DNA of 64,000 nt from Sphingobacteriia bacterium (GTDB lineage Bacteria; Bacteroidota; Bacteroidia; Bacteroidales; UBA7960): positions 1 through 64,000 of the forward strand of contig JAABRR010000012.1 of NCBI GenBank assembly GCA_011390785.1, given 5' to 3'. Position numbers and translations under genes: made by a program. Below the pieces are notes generated by a model, which was given only the letters and a program-made list of their open reading frames with translations, did not search any database and was not told where the DNA came from. Position 1 is the stretch's first letter. The number at the start of each line of letters is the position of its first letter. Shown here in pieces: positions 37,770-47,250 of this stretch.

Positions 37770-38969
37770 CTATTCTATATATAATACAAGTCCTTTTAAA
37801 TATTCTCCCTCGGGATGAAAAGCATTAACTGGATGATCGGCAGGCTGCGATAGCTGATGCAATATTTTTGCCTGTCTGCCTGACTGTATGGCTGCTGAGA
37901 TTACAGTAGCTTTAAATAAGGTCATATTTACTACCTGCGAACAACTAAAGGTAAAAAGAATACCACCCGGTGCAATTTTTTTAATAGCTTCTGCATTAAG
38001 TCTTTTGTAACCCTGGACGGCGTTGTGTCTCACGTGGGTATGCTTTGCAAAAGCCGGAGGATCAAGAATAATTATGTCGTGGATTTTCTCATTTTCTTTA
38101 ATGTACTGAAGTGCATCAGCTGTTACAGATGAGTGGTTTGCCGGGTTGCTGAAATTGATGGAAATATTTCTTTCTGTAAGTTCTATGGCTTTTCTGGAAC
38201 TATCAATAGATTCTACCTGCGAAGCCCCGGCTTTTAAAGCATAAACAGAAAAACCACCTGAGTAGCAAAATGTGTTCAATATTTTTTTGTCCTTCGCATA
38301 TTGAGATAATAGGTTACGATTTTCTCGTTGATCTATAAAAAAACCTGTTTTCTGGCCTTCAATAAAATCTATCTCAAATTTATTTCCATACTCCAAAACA
38401 ATATCTCTTGATGTATCGCCAAAAAGAAACCCTTCTGTATTGGTTTGTGAATTACTGATTTCTGATGGCAGTGTTTCTTTACTCTTATAATATATACTTT
38501 TAAGGTTTTCTTTGTAAATATTTTTCAGGCTTTCAACAATCATATCAATATGTTTGTGAATACCCATTGCATGGGCCTGAATCACAAGAGTTCCGTTGTA
38601 ATAATCGATTATGAGTCCGGGAAGTTGATCGCCTTCACCGTGCACAAGCCTGTAAGTATTGGTTTGATGATTTTGTGTAAGGCCAAGAGCATTTCTTAAT
38701 TTCCAGGCTTTGGCGAGTTTTGAATTCCAATAGTTAATATTAAGATTAGTGGGTCTTTCCGGAGTAAAAGCCATTATTCTTATTGCGATGGAAGCATCCT
38801 GATACAATCCGGTGCCCAGATATTCTTCTCTGTTTGAATAAACTTCAACCAAAGCTCCGTCTGGTGCGGGTCCTTGAATTTTTTTTATGGCACCACTGAA
38901 TACCCATGGATGAAATCTTCTTATGGCTTCATCTTTGCCCGATTTAAGAATGATTTTTGTGCTTGGCAT
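37770..38969 (-). CDS. Class I SAM-dependent rRNA methyltransferase, RlmI-like
   Basis: 399 residues. An N-terminal PUA domain (AIRRFHPWVFSGAIKKIQG, LVEVYSNREEYLGTGLY), a central EEHEE-like domain and a C-terminal Rossmann methyltransferase: SAM motif LNTFCYSGGFSVYALKAGA, catalytic DIIILDPPAF. The E. coli relative RlmI makes m5C in 23S rRNA. The cysteine expected in motif VI is seen in FTFSCSQVV. It lies between the alkyladenine glycosylase and the MATE gene. Confidence 0.92.
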   Translation of the reverse strand: MPSTKIILKSGKDEAIRRFHPWVFSGAIKKIQGPAPDGALVEVYSNREEYLGTGLYQDASIAIRIMAFTPERPTNLNINYWNSKLAKAWKLRNALGLTQNHQTNTYRLVHGEGDQLPGLIIDYYNGTLVIQAHAMGIHKHIDMIVESLKNIYKENLKSIYYKSKETLPSEISNSQTNTEGFLFGDTSRDIVLEYGNKFEIDFIEGQKTGFFIDQRENRNLLSQYAKDKKILNTFCYSGGFSVYALKAGASQVESIDSSRKAIELTERNISINFSNPANHSSVTADALQYIKENEKIHDIIILDPPAFAKHTHVRHNAVQGYKRLNAEAIKKIAPGGILFTFSCSQVVNMTLFKATVISAAIQSGRQAKILHQLSQPADHPVNAFHPEGEYLKGLVLYIE

Positions 38970-39037
38970 AGTTGTTAAGTTTGCTTTTTTTAATTTAAAT
39001 GTTTTCCCGATTTTACAAATAGGGCGTAAATTTATTT

Positions 39038-39673
39038 TTATTTTTCGACACAGGGTAAAATGTTGTTGTAATTTATTTTTATTGATTCTAAAAAAGGTAC
39101 ATCATCAATAAAAAATCTATAAGGAAGGCTGGCATCTTCACCTGCATAATCAACACCTATCCTCGGGCCAATTAAGATTTTATTTTCAGGAATTTTTATT
39201 TTATGATCTTCCAGCCAGATTTCAGAACCTGTAAGGTCGGTTCCGTTATGTTTTGTTTTAATGCCTAATCCTTTGGTTAATATACCAGGGCCATTAAGCA
39301 GAAAGAGTGCTTTTTTTCCCGTTCTGCTTATTATATGTTTTAAGCCGTAAACAGGCATAATTGATCTTATTAGTATTGCATGTGCAATATTATTTTTATT
39401 TGTTACGATGTTAAACATGTGATGGATTCCATAACATAGATAAATATAAGCAATGCCCCCTTTTTGAAACATGATTTGGGTTCTTTTGGTTTTTTTATTT
39501 CCATAGGCATGTGATGCTTTATCATCAGGAGCAAGATAAGCTTCTGTTTCGGTAATTATGCCAGCTGTAAATTGTGCTTTGTCTGTATTTGAAAACAATA
39601 CTTTACCCAAAAGATCCTGGGCAACCCATAATGTATCGTTTTCAATGAAATATTCCCTTTTTATTCTGTTCAT
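39038..39673 (-). CDS. DNA-3-methyladenine glycosylase (AAG/MPG family)
   Basis: 211 residues. Removes alkylated purines from DNA. The N-terminal region LAQDLLGK-like (VAQDLLGKVLFSN), the catalytic glutamate in ITETEAYLAPDDKASHAYG, and AYIYLCYGIHHMFNIVT in the active site are all family marks. It starts 28 bases after the histidine kinase stop and is followed by the RlmI-like gene, so it probably shares their transcript. Confidence 0.94.
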   Translation of the reverse strand: MNRIKREYFIENDTLWVAQDLLGKVLFSNTDKAQFTAGIITETEAYLAPDDKASHAYGNKKTKRTQIMFQKGGIAYIYLCYGIHHMFNIVTNKNNIAHAILIRSIMPVYGLKHIISRTGKKALFLLNGPGILTKGLGIKTKHNGTDLTGSEIWLEDHKIKIPENKILIGPRIGVDYAGEDASLPYRFFIDDVPFLESIKINYNNILPCVEK

Positions 39674-39701
39674 TATTAATTAATTGAACTATCAGATTGT
39701 A

Positions 39702-41336
39702 TTAAGGTTTGAAATCTGATTTTTGAAGGGTAAAGCTAAAAGTGGAACCTTTGCCCGGTTCAGAATCAATGTGTATATCACCACCCATTTTTCTGATCAT
39801 TTCTTTGGCAATGATAAGTCCAAAACCTGTACCTTTTTCACCTGCTGTGCCGCGCGATGTATGCCCTTTGTCGAGCGTAAACAATTTCTCTTTCAAATCG
39901 CTGGTAATTCCAACACCATTATCGGCTACTTTAATCTCTATTTTATCGCCTTTTACTTTCGCACTTATCTTAACATAACCTCCTTTACGGGTAAACTTAA
40001 TGGCATTTCCTACAAGATTTTGAATTACCGAAATAAGCATTAGCCGATCAGCAAATGGATAAATATCTTTATCCATTTTATTTTCAAGCTTAATATCTTT
40101 TTTGCCGGCAATACCTGTAAGGAGTTTCATGAGCGATTCCATCTCGTCGTAAATATTAAAAGGCATGGGTTCATAGGGGATTTTTCCCAGTTCTAGTCTC
40201 GACCATTTGAGAAGGTTATCAACCAGAGTGTAAAGATCTTTGCTGGAGTCGTGAACTTTACCCAGATAATCAAGAATTTCCTCTTTTTCCAGAAGATCAT
40301 ATTCTTCAATCAACATTTGGGTATAACCTTTTAATCCTAGAAAAGGTCCTCTCAGATCGTGAGAAATAATGGATAAAAACTTGTCTTTTCCCTTGTTAAC
40401 ATCTTCCAGTTCACGAGCATATGCTGCGAGCTGATCACGGCTTTTTTTTCTTTCAGTAATATCTCTTGCAATTGCAACTATAAGTTTTTCATCATCAATA
40501 GTAACTGTTTTTAGAAAAACCTCAACATCTATAAGTGTTCCGGTTCTTTTTACATATTGCATTTCGAGTGTAGCACTCTGATCGGAGTTATTAAGTTTCT
40601 CATCTCTTATTTTAAGTATATTTTCCGTTGTATATTCAGGGTTAATATCTTCCGGCATCATTTTTAAAAACTCTTCGCGGGTAAATCCTATATTGCGACA
40701 TGCTGCATCATTTACATCAATAAAAAAGGCCGTTTCATAATCAATAAGGAAAATGCTATCAGCTGAGCTATCAAGAGCTGCCCTAAATCTTTTAAGTTTT
40801 TTTTCTATACTTTTTCTCTCGGATATATCAAACATTACCAATCGAATTCGCCTGGCACCAGATAATACATCAAAATCGCGAATACATTGTAATTGCGTAT
40901 AAATGTTAGTTGATGCGTCTTTTCTTATTTTTATTTCTTCTGTAAAGATATTATCTGTATGAAGAACTTTCTGGGAGAGAAAGTAAAATTTATCTTGAGA
41001 ATCGGCACAAATGTACTGATGGAAGGGTGACCCTGTTACTTTTTCTTTGGGTTTATCGAGCATTATGCAGCCTGAAAGGTTAACATTGATAATGGTATGA
41101 TCTTCAGCCAAAAGAAAGTATCCAACCGGAGCATGCTCAAAGAGATCCGTAAATCTTTTATGCGATTTTTCGAGTTCATCTGCTGAACGTTTCAGTTCAT
41201 CGTTTTGCAGCTCAAGTTCAATCTGATATACCTGAAGTTCATGCAGGGCTTTTTCAGGATTGGTTGCTGATGTACCAGCAGTATTCTGGCTTTTAATTAA
41301 TTTCTCCGCTTCTTTTCTGAGTCTGTTTTGGCTCAT
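39702..41336 (-). CDS. PAS-containing soluble sensor histidine kinase
   Basis: 544 residues with no membrane helix. An N-terminal coiled coil (ALHELQVYQIELELQNDELKR) leads into PAS domain 1 (about 65-180) and PAS domain 2 (about 185-300). Then HisKA with the phospho-acceptor in FLSIISHDLRGPF, and the ATPase domain with N box NLVGNAIKFTRKGG, G1 DNGVGI and G2 GTGFGLIIAKEM. No receiver domain and no response regulator gene are nearby. The gene follows the membrane sensor gene by 52 bases. Confidence 0.93.
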   Translation of the reverse strand: MSQNRLRKEAEKLIKSQNTAGTSATNPEKALHELQVYQIELELQNDELKRSADELEKSHKRFTDLFEHAPVGYFLLAEDHTIINVNLSGCIMLDKPKEKVTGSPFHQYICADSQDKFYFLSQKVLHTDNIFTEEIKIRKDASTNIYTQLQCIRDFDVLSGARRIRLVMFDISERKSIEKKLKRFRAALDSSADSIFLIDYETAFFIDVNDAACRNIGFTREEFLKMMPEDINPEYTTENILKIRDEKLNNSDQSATLEMQYVKRTGTLIDVEVFLKTVTIDDEKLIVAIARDITERKKSRDQLAAYARELEDVNKGKDKFLSIISHDLRGPFLGLKGYTQMLIEEYDLLEKEEILDYLGKVHDSSKDLYTLVDNLLKWSRLELGKIPYEPMPFNIYDEMESLMKLLTGIAGKKDIKLENKMDKDIYPFADRLMLISVIQNLVGNAIKFTRKGGYVKISAKVKGDKIEIKVADNGVGITSDLKEKLFTLDKGHTSRGTAGEKGTGFGLIIAKEMIRKMGGDIHIDSEPGKGSTFSFTLQKSDFKP

Positions 41337-41388
41337 AGCTTTATTTTGATAGCTGCTTCTATTTGTATTCGATTACAAAAAGTCTGAC

Positions 41389-43671
41389 TTAAATATTCTG
41401 AATAAAAGCTGCATAGGTATAACTATTATCAATTTTTACTTCGGAAAGGGTAACAAAAACCGGTACTTTTTTGCCAATTTTGTTTATGATATTAACTTCA
41501 GTTCTGTTTCCTTTCAGATGGTTTTTATCTGATTTTAAAAATTCTATCACATCGCCATCATCTAAATAATTGTAAGGTGGTGGTAAAATATCTCTTATAT
41601 GTTTACCCAACACTTCTCTTCTGTCTGTTTCCCAGAGTTTTTCGGCAGCCTTGTTGAATAGTTCAATTTTTTCATCCTGATTTATTGCCACAATGGCATT
41701 AGCGGCACTTTCAATAGTAAGATCGTTTTTCACCTTTTCGTATCGCTTATTTTCATTATGTTGCTGGACTTTATCTTTAAATTCCCCGTGTTTTATTTTT
41801 ACATCTTCCTGCTGAATTAAAAAGCTTTTTTGCATTTCATTAAACAGAAGGGTTTGCTTTTGATTTTCAAATTCAGCAGTTTTTTTATGCGTTATGTCTC
41901 TCCCCAGAAAGATTATCTTTGAAATTTCACCGTAAATACCAGTCGTAGGAATATAAGTGCCATCAATCCATATTTCCTGTTCGGAAGCAGTTCTATATTT
42001 AAACTGGGTTTCATATGTAGTGCCCTTAATAATATTTTTCCAATGATCTTTTAGTTCACGACCGCTTACCTGGTCGGCAAAACTAAATACTGAATAATTG
42101 TCTAGCATAGAGGCAGGAATTTCTGATATTTCAAGAAATTTTTCATTGGCTTCCAGAATACTGCCGTCCGGATTGTATTCAATTTTAAGATTATTTTTGC
42201 TTATAGCATTTATCTGAGCTTCATAGTCCAGATTTTTTTTCTTTTGTTTGGTAGTATCAATACCCAGAAACAGTATTTTTTCAACGGATCCGTCATAATT
42301 CCTAACGCAGGTAAATGTAGCCGTTGACCAGAAGTCTTTTCCATTTTTGGTAATATATTTCATGTCACCTTCAAAGTGTTTCCCCCCTTTGGCCAGCTTA
42401 TCCCATATTTGGAAAAACCACTCTTTGTCCTTATCACTAATCAAAGATGAAATATGTTTCCCTTCCACATCTTTATTGCTTGAATAGCCAAGTTTGTTCA
42501 GAAACCGGGTGTTTGCATAGAGAAGGATTCCCTCTGGTGAATACTCGGCTCTTACGAGAGTATGGTTAACGGTATTGGTGAAGCTGGCCAGCAATTCTCC
42601 CTGTTTGGCAGCTTCTTCTTTGGCAAAACTAAGTTCTTCCATATTTCTGCGCATTTCATCTTCTTGCACTGCGAGAATTTTTCCTTGTTCCTGCGATTCT
42701 TTTAACAGATGAGCTGTTTGCATGTTAATTTTTACACTCGATAAAACAGATGCGATACTTTCTGCAAGTTTTTCGAGAAAATCAATTTCAAATTTCTGAA
42801 ATACTTTTAAAGCAGCCAGTTCTATAACACCATGAACTACTTCGTTAACTTTTAAAGGAACAAGTATAATGCAATCAGGCCGGGTTTCTCCAAGTCCAGA
42901 TGTTATGGTAACATAATCCTGTGGTACATCGGTAAGCAAGATGGTATCTTTTTCAAGAGTACAGGCTCCTATCAGGCCTTCTTCCCATTCAATTCGCTTT
43001 TCGAGAAATTTTTTGCGACTATAAGCATAGCATGCAGCAAGTTCAATGTGTTTATCATTAGGATCGTTATCATTGATAATAAACATACCCCCCTGAACAG
43101 CTTCTACATAATTTACCAGATTACTGATAATATTATAAGATAACTCATTAATGCTATTATTATTTTGCCTCAGGATATCTCCAAATCTGGCCATTCCCTG
43201 GTTAACCCAATTTTGTTGTTGTTCGGCTTTTCGTCGTAATTCTTCTTCGAGTTTATTTTTTTTGAGATAATCTCTTAGTTTTTCTAATGACTGCCCAATA
43301 GAATCTTCTGTTTCTATATCATGATCAAATTCATATTCAACTTCTGTATCACCATTTGATAGTTTTTCGGTAAAATCATATATCTTTTTTGCTTTTAGAA
43401 GCCGGTCATCCTCATTTTTTTTCATTAAAGAAGATTTTTCAATAATAATCTTTCCCAAATACCAGGCAGCATAACCTAATACAAAAGGGGCCGCATATAT
43501 AATAAAAATAACAGGGCTTTCAATATGTATTTGTCTGATGTTTTGACCTGAAATTGATAAATTATTTCTTAGTAGTTCGAGCAGAATTGCAATAAGCGGA
43601 AATAAAAGACCGGCGAGAATCCCCAGAAACATATATTTTGAATTAGTTTTCCTATTTATTTTTTTATTCAT
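41389..43671 (-). CDS. Membrane GAF/PAS sensor protein without an output domain
   Basis: 760 residues from the ATG at 43671 (MNKKINRKTNSKYMFLG); the ORF track start 18 codons upstream lacks support. Two membrane helices near the N-terminus are followed by a HAMP-like linker, a GAF domain (about 145-310), a coiled coil and three PAS domains: two with QKKKN/HKKTAEF-type PAC ends, and a last one (SAANAIVAINQDEKIELFNKAAEKLW) that runs to the stop. No kinase, cyclase or HTH domain follows. It may work with the kinase encoded immediately downstream. Confidence 0.85.
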   Translation of the reverse strand: MNKKINRKTNSKYMFLGILAGLLFPLIAILLELLRNNLSISGQNIRQIHIESPVIFIIYAAPFVLGYAAWYLGKIIIEKSSLMKKNEDDRLLKAKKIYDFTEKLSNGDTEVEYEFDHDIETEDSIGQSLEKLRDYLKKNKLEEELRRKAEQQQNWVNQGMARFGDILRQNNNSINELSYNIISNLVNYVEAVQGGMFIINDNDPNDKHIELAACYAYSRKKFLEKRIEWEEGLIGACTLEKDTILLTDVPQDYVTITSGLGETRPDCIILVPLKVNEVVHGVIELAALKVFQKFEIDFLEKLAESIASVLSSVKINMQTAHLLKESQEQGKILAVQEDEMRRNMEELSFAKEEAAKQGELLASFTNTVNHTLVRAEYSPEGILLYANTRFLNKLGYSSNKDVEGKHISSLISDKDKEWFFQIWDKLAKGGKHFEGDMKYITKNGKDFWSTATFTCVRNYDGSVEKILFLGIDTTKQKKKNLDYEAQINAISKNNLKIEYNPDGSILEANEKFLEISEIPASMLDNYSVFSFADQVSGRELKDHWKNIIKGTTYETQFKYRTASEQEIWIDGTYIPTTGIYGEISKIIFLGRDITHKKTAEFENQKQTLLFNEMQKSFLIQQEDVKIKHGEFKDKVQQHNENKRYEKVKNDLTIESAANAIVAINQDEKIELFNKAAEKLWETDRREVLGKHIRDILPPPYNYLDDGDVIEFLKSDKNHLKGNRTEVNIINKIGKKVPVFVTLSEVKIDNSYTYAAFIQNI

Positions 43672-43998
43672 CTCAATAGAATTTAATTTCACGAAATACC
43701 ATTTGGCCGCCAATATTTTTTGCAAAAAATGAATAGTGATTGATACTGATTTCGTTAATTGAAACCTTGAAAAGGATATTTGGGATTAATTTCAAGAACC
43801 TAATTACGAAACTATAGTATTTCTGAGAAGCCTATCAATAGTATGTTTAAGCTATTTATTAATAAAGCTATTCATCGAATTGCCTAAGCACATTTTGTTA
43901 ATCACTAATCTCCAAAGATCACACAAGAACCAATGTATAAAATTGCTATTTATTTTTTAATTAAAATTACTAGTTTTACTGAAAATGCTTAGGATAGC
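43672..43998. other. Intergenic region upstream of the sensor gene
   Basis: About 330 AT-rich bases between the FAH-family gene and the sensor gene. I see no ORF, hairpin terminator or clear TAnnTTTG box. Confidence 0.35.
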
Positions 43999-44610
43999 TC
44001 ATTTAATCGAGAGCGTTATCATATTTTTTTTCACAAGCATAGCTTTTAGTTCGTCGCCAATTTGCACAGGCCCCACGCCCGCTGGCGTACCAGTAAAAAT
44101 GAGATCGCCTCTTTTTAAGGTAACAAACCTGGATACATAGGAAATAATTTTCTCGAAATTAAAAATCATCATTCCTGAATTTCCCTGCTGTACGGTTTCT
44201 TCATTTTTGACCAGCGAAAAATTAATGTCGTAAATATCTTTAAATGCCTGTTTGGGAATAAAATCACTTGTTGGTGCTGAGCCATCAAATGCTTTTGCTA
44301 TTTCCCACGGAAGTCCTTTTTCTTTGCAGGTTTTTTGCAGATCGCGCGCAGTAAAATCAATACCAATTCCAATTGCATCGAAATACGTATTGGCAAATTT
44401 TTCGTTGATATTTTTTCCTACTTTAGAGATTCTTAAAACCAACTCCACTTCATAATGTATATCATTGGAGAAATCTGGGTAGAAGAAAGGTAAGCCTGCC
44501 CTTATGATAGCCGATTCGGGTTTCATAAAAAAAACAGGCTGGGCAGGCACAGGATTGTTTAACTCATGCGCATGTTCTATGTAATTGCGCCCAATGCAAA
44601 TAATTTTCAT
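43999..44610 (-). CDS. Fumarylacetoacetate hydrolase family protein
   Basis: 203 residues from the ATG at 44610 (MKIICIGRNYIEHAHELNNPVP). The ORF-track extension to 44676 lacks conserved residues. Metal-binding acids are in DIHYEVELVLRI and IGIDFTARDLQ, and GTPAGVGPVQIGDEL closes the fold. Close relatives are oxaloacetate tautomerase, acylpyruvate hydrolase or oxaloacetate decarboxylase; the exact activity is not decided by sequence. Confidence 0.88.
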   Translation of the reverse strand: MKIICIGRNYIEHAHELNNPVPAQPVFFMKPESAIIRAGLPFFYPDFSNDIHYEVELVLRISKVGKNINEKFANTYFDAIGIGIDFTARDLQKTCKEKGLPWEIAKAFDGSAPTSDFIPKQAFKDIYDINFSLVKNEETVQQGNSGMMIFNFEKIISYVSRFVTLKRGDLIFTGTPAGVGPVQIGDELKAMLVKKNMITLSIK

Positions 44611-44774
44611 TTTTTTTAATTTGATTAAACAGGTCAGTAAGCTTGTCTCGCTTTCAACAGCGAGAGAGCTTATCAAAAAATATCCTTGCTTTCGTAATAT
44701 TTTTTCGCCAACACATAATGGCGGGCCAACTTCTGGTTTATGATAGTATTTTTATAACATTATTGGTATGACTA

Positions 44775-45602
44775 TTACTTCCTGATAATCATATTATTGT
44801 TGGCGAGAGGCCGGAATTTTACTTCTTTAATAACATTTTTGGTGTATAGAGGGAAATCAGCATTCATAATCCAATCGTAATAATGAGGATCTTTGTTGAA
44901 CACACTTTCAACTGTCTTTCCTTTATGTTTTCCAAAATTGAATGTTTCTTCGCCATTGGCATTGAAAACAATATGGCCCACCAGATCAGCATTTTTATGG
45001 TTGTAGGAAAATTGAAACAAGGCGTTCATATCATTTTTTATGGGTTTCGAAATTGTACCGTCTCTATCCTCAAACTCTGTATTTTCATATCGTTCTATCT
45101 GCGAAAGAAGAATTTCATAAGTGGCAAGTGTATCAGCTTCAGCTGTATGTGCATCAACCAAATCTTTTCCGCAATAAAATTTATAGGCTGCTTTTAGCGT
45201 TCGGGGTTCCATTTTATGAAAAATATTTTGTACATCGATAAGGTTTCGGTTTTTCAGGCTGAAATCTATACCACATCGCAAAAACTCTTCAATAAGCATG
45301 GGTATATCAAACTTATTAGAATTGTATCCGGAAAGGTCGCAGTCTTTAAGTAGTTCATGGAGTGATTTGGCTACCTGTTTGAATGTAGGTTCGTTGGCTA
45401 CATCTTCATTACTAATACCGTGTATTGCTGTTACTTCTGGTGGAATAGGAATCTCAGGGTTAATCCTTCTAAGTTTTGTTTCACTGGTACCATTGGGCAT
45501 TACTTTATAAATGCAGATTTCAACTATTCTATCTTTTACAACATTGGTACCGGTGCTTTCTATGTCAAAGAATGCTACGGGCCTTTTTAGATTTAATTGC
45601 AT
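44775..45602 (-). CDS. 3'-5' exonuclease (DnaQ/DEDD family)
   Basis: 275 residues. ExoI motif FFDIESTGTNVVKDRIVEI, ExoII SGYNSNKFDIPMLIEEF and ExoIII DAHTAEADTLATYEILL with the HxAxxD triad of a DEDDh nuclease. The C-terminal part ends in a NFGKHKGKTVESVF-DPHYYDWI motif, a small domain often attached to such exonucleases. It may be a stand-alone proofreading or RNase T-like enzyme. Likely monocistronic. Confidence 0.9.
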   Translation of the reverse strand: MQLNLKRPVAFFDIESTGTNVVKDRIVEICIYKVMPNGTSETKLRRINPEIPIPPEVTAIHGISNEDVANEPTFKQVAKSLHELLKDCDLSGYNSNKFDIPMLIEEFLRCGIDFSLKNRNLIDVQNIFHKMEPRTLKAAYKFYCGKDLVDAHTAEADTLATYEILLSQIERYENTEFEDRDGTISKPIKNDMNALFQFSYNHKNADLVGHIVFNANGEETFNFGKHKGKTVESVFNKDPHYYDWIMNADFPLYTKNVIKEVKFRPLANNNMIIRK

Positions 45603-45652
45603 GAATTATTTTTTAAGAAGTTATTGTTGCGAAATTAACAAAATAAAACAAA

Positions 45653-45694
45653 AGCCCCGGTATATCAGTATTTTTAATTTCTGGATACCGGAGC
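45653..45694 (-). terminator. Terminator of the E2 gene
   Basis: On the minus strand GCTCCGGTATCCAG pairs with CTGATATACCGGGGC (one bulge, one mismatch), followed by TTTTGTTTTATTTT. It lies 45 bases past the E2 stop codon. Confidence 0.75.
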
Positions 45695-45738
45695 TGTATT
45701 ATAAATTTTAATAGAAAATTTAAACTTATACCAGTGGG

Positions 45739-47046
45739 TTATATTGTTTGGGTTACATCCCAACTTTCGAGATATCTGCCAATCTGACGCAAAACCATAC
45801 CACCCAAAGCACCATCAATAATACGGTGATCGTATGACATTGAAAGGTACATCATACTTCTGATGGCTATGTTGTCTCCCTTTTCGGTTTCCACAACTAC
45901 TGGTTTTTTTTTAATAGCACCAGTACCCAAAATGGCTACCTGTGGCTGGTTAATAATTGGTGTGGCAAACAAGGTGTCGAAAGTTCCGAGATTTGTTAGG
46001 GTGTAAGTTCCACCTTTAATTTCGTCGGGTAGAAGTTTGTTTCTCCTTGCCCGGTTTGCCAGATCATTTACATTTTTAGCCAGGCCAATAAGGCTTTTAT
46101 GATCAGCATTCTTAATTACCGGAACAATTAAATTGCCATCGGGAAGAGCTGTAGCCATACCGATATTCACTTTTTTATGCACAATGATCTTATTGCCACT
46201 AAGGCTGGCATTGATCATTGGAAAATCTTTTATGGCTCTGGCTATTGCCCAGATAAATATAGGAGTGAAAGTTAGTTTTTCCCCTTCGCGGTCTTCGAAT
46301 ATTTTTTTTTGTTTTTCACGCCAATTAACCACATTTGTAACATCAAATTCTGCAATAGATGTAACATGAACACTGGTTTCTTTTGATTCAACCATATGAT
46401 CAAAAATAAGCCGTCTTAATCTCGATATTTCAATTACTTCATCTCCGGGTTCTGCTTTAATTTCATTGGTGGAGAGTATCTTTGCTGATCTGAATAGCCC
46501 TGAAGATGCGCCATCTTCCAGGCCTATTGATGGTTCATCGTCTTTACGTTCTGTCAGATAAGCAATAAGGTCTTCTTTGGTTACCCGACCTTCTTTTCCA
46601 CTTCCCTTTATAGAATCCAGTTCGGTCATTGTTAAGCCTTCCTTTTTTGCTATATTGCGAACCAGTGGGGAATAAAACCGGCCTGATTCACCTTTGCTGA
46701 TGATCAGGTTTTCACTTTCATGATTTTCTTTTTTGGGTACTATCTCAGATGAATCCATACTTTTTTCAATGGGCCCGGTACTTTCTTCTGAAGCTTTTTC
46801 ATTAGTTGCTGTTTGAATTAGAGCAATTGCTTTTCCTACATCAACCGTATCTCCTTCCTGAAACAATAATTTTTCAACAATTCCTTCTACCGGAGAAGGT
46901 ATTTCAGAATCAACTTTATCAGTAGCAATTTCTGCCAGCGGATCATCTTCAGAAATTTTATCCCCAGGACTTATTAGCCATTTGGTAATAGTAGCTTCAA
47001 TAATACTTTCACCAAGCCGGGGCATTATTATTTCAAATTTTGCCAT
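45739..47046 (-). CDS. 2-oxoacid dehydrogenase E2 (dihydrolipoamide acyltransferase)
   Basis: 435 residues: a lipoyl domain with the modified lysine in EIATDKVDSEIPSP, a peripheral-subunit-binding domain (YSPLVRNIAKKEGLTMTEL, GSGKEGRVTKEDLIAYL) and the acyltransferase core ending in YDHRIIDGALGG with the catalytic His and Asp. It passes acyl groups from lipoamide to CoA. E1 and E3 genes are not adjacent, so the complex (branched-chain, pyruvate or 2-oxoglutarate) is undecided; sequence style is closest to branched-chain E2. Confidence 0.92.
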   Translation of the reverse strand: MAKFEIIMPRLGESIIEATITKWLISPGDKISEDDPLAEIATDKVDSEIPSPVEGIVEKLLFQEGDTVDVGKAIALIQTATNEKASEESTGPIEKSMDSSEIVPKKENHESENLIISKGESGRFYSPLVRNIAKKEGLTMTELDSIKGSGKEGRVTKEDLIAYLTERKDDEPSIGLEDGASSGLFRSAKILSTNEIKAEPGDEVIEISRLRRLIFDHMVESKETSVHVTSIAEFDVTNVVNWREKQKKIFEDREGEKLTFTPIFIWAIARAIKDFPMINASLSGNKIIVHKKVNIGMATALPDGNLIVPVIKNADHKSLIGLAKNVNDLANRARRNKLLPDEIKGGTYTLTNLGTFDTLFATPIINQPQVAILGTGAIKKKPVVVETEKGDNIAIRSMMYLSMSYDHRIIDGALGGMVLRQIGRYLESWDVTQTI

Positions 47047-47094
47047 GAATACTGATTTTTTCGCGTGTCAACTATTGTTTGTTTTAAGTATTGC

Positions 47095-47126
47095 CAAATT
47101 TAGAAAATTATTTATTGAATTGGCAA
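47095..47126 (-). promoter_or_regulatory. Promoter of the E2 gene (TTG-N21-TAAATTTG)
   Basis: On the minus strand TTG (47126-47124) and TAAATTTG (47102-47095) are 21 bases apart, about 50 bases upstream of the ATG. Confidence 0.65.
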
Positions 47127-47208
47127 TTCTTTACTTCAAATAAAACTATGATCTTTCTGAAAGCAATTTTTCAACAGAACCTTTTGATAAAATGTTTGAT
47201 CAGCAGAT

Positions 47209-47250
47209 TTTCAGAAATCAAACGGTTATGATCGCCCCACATTTCTGAAA
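47209..47250. repeat. 10-bp inverted repeat around the GT2-fusion stop codon
   Basis: TTTCAGAAAT (47209-47218) and ATTTCTGAAA (47241-47250) flank the stop codon. No T-run follows, so it may be an mRNA 3' stabilising structure and not a terminator. Confidence 0.35.
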
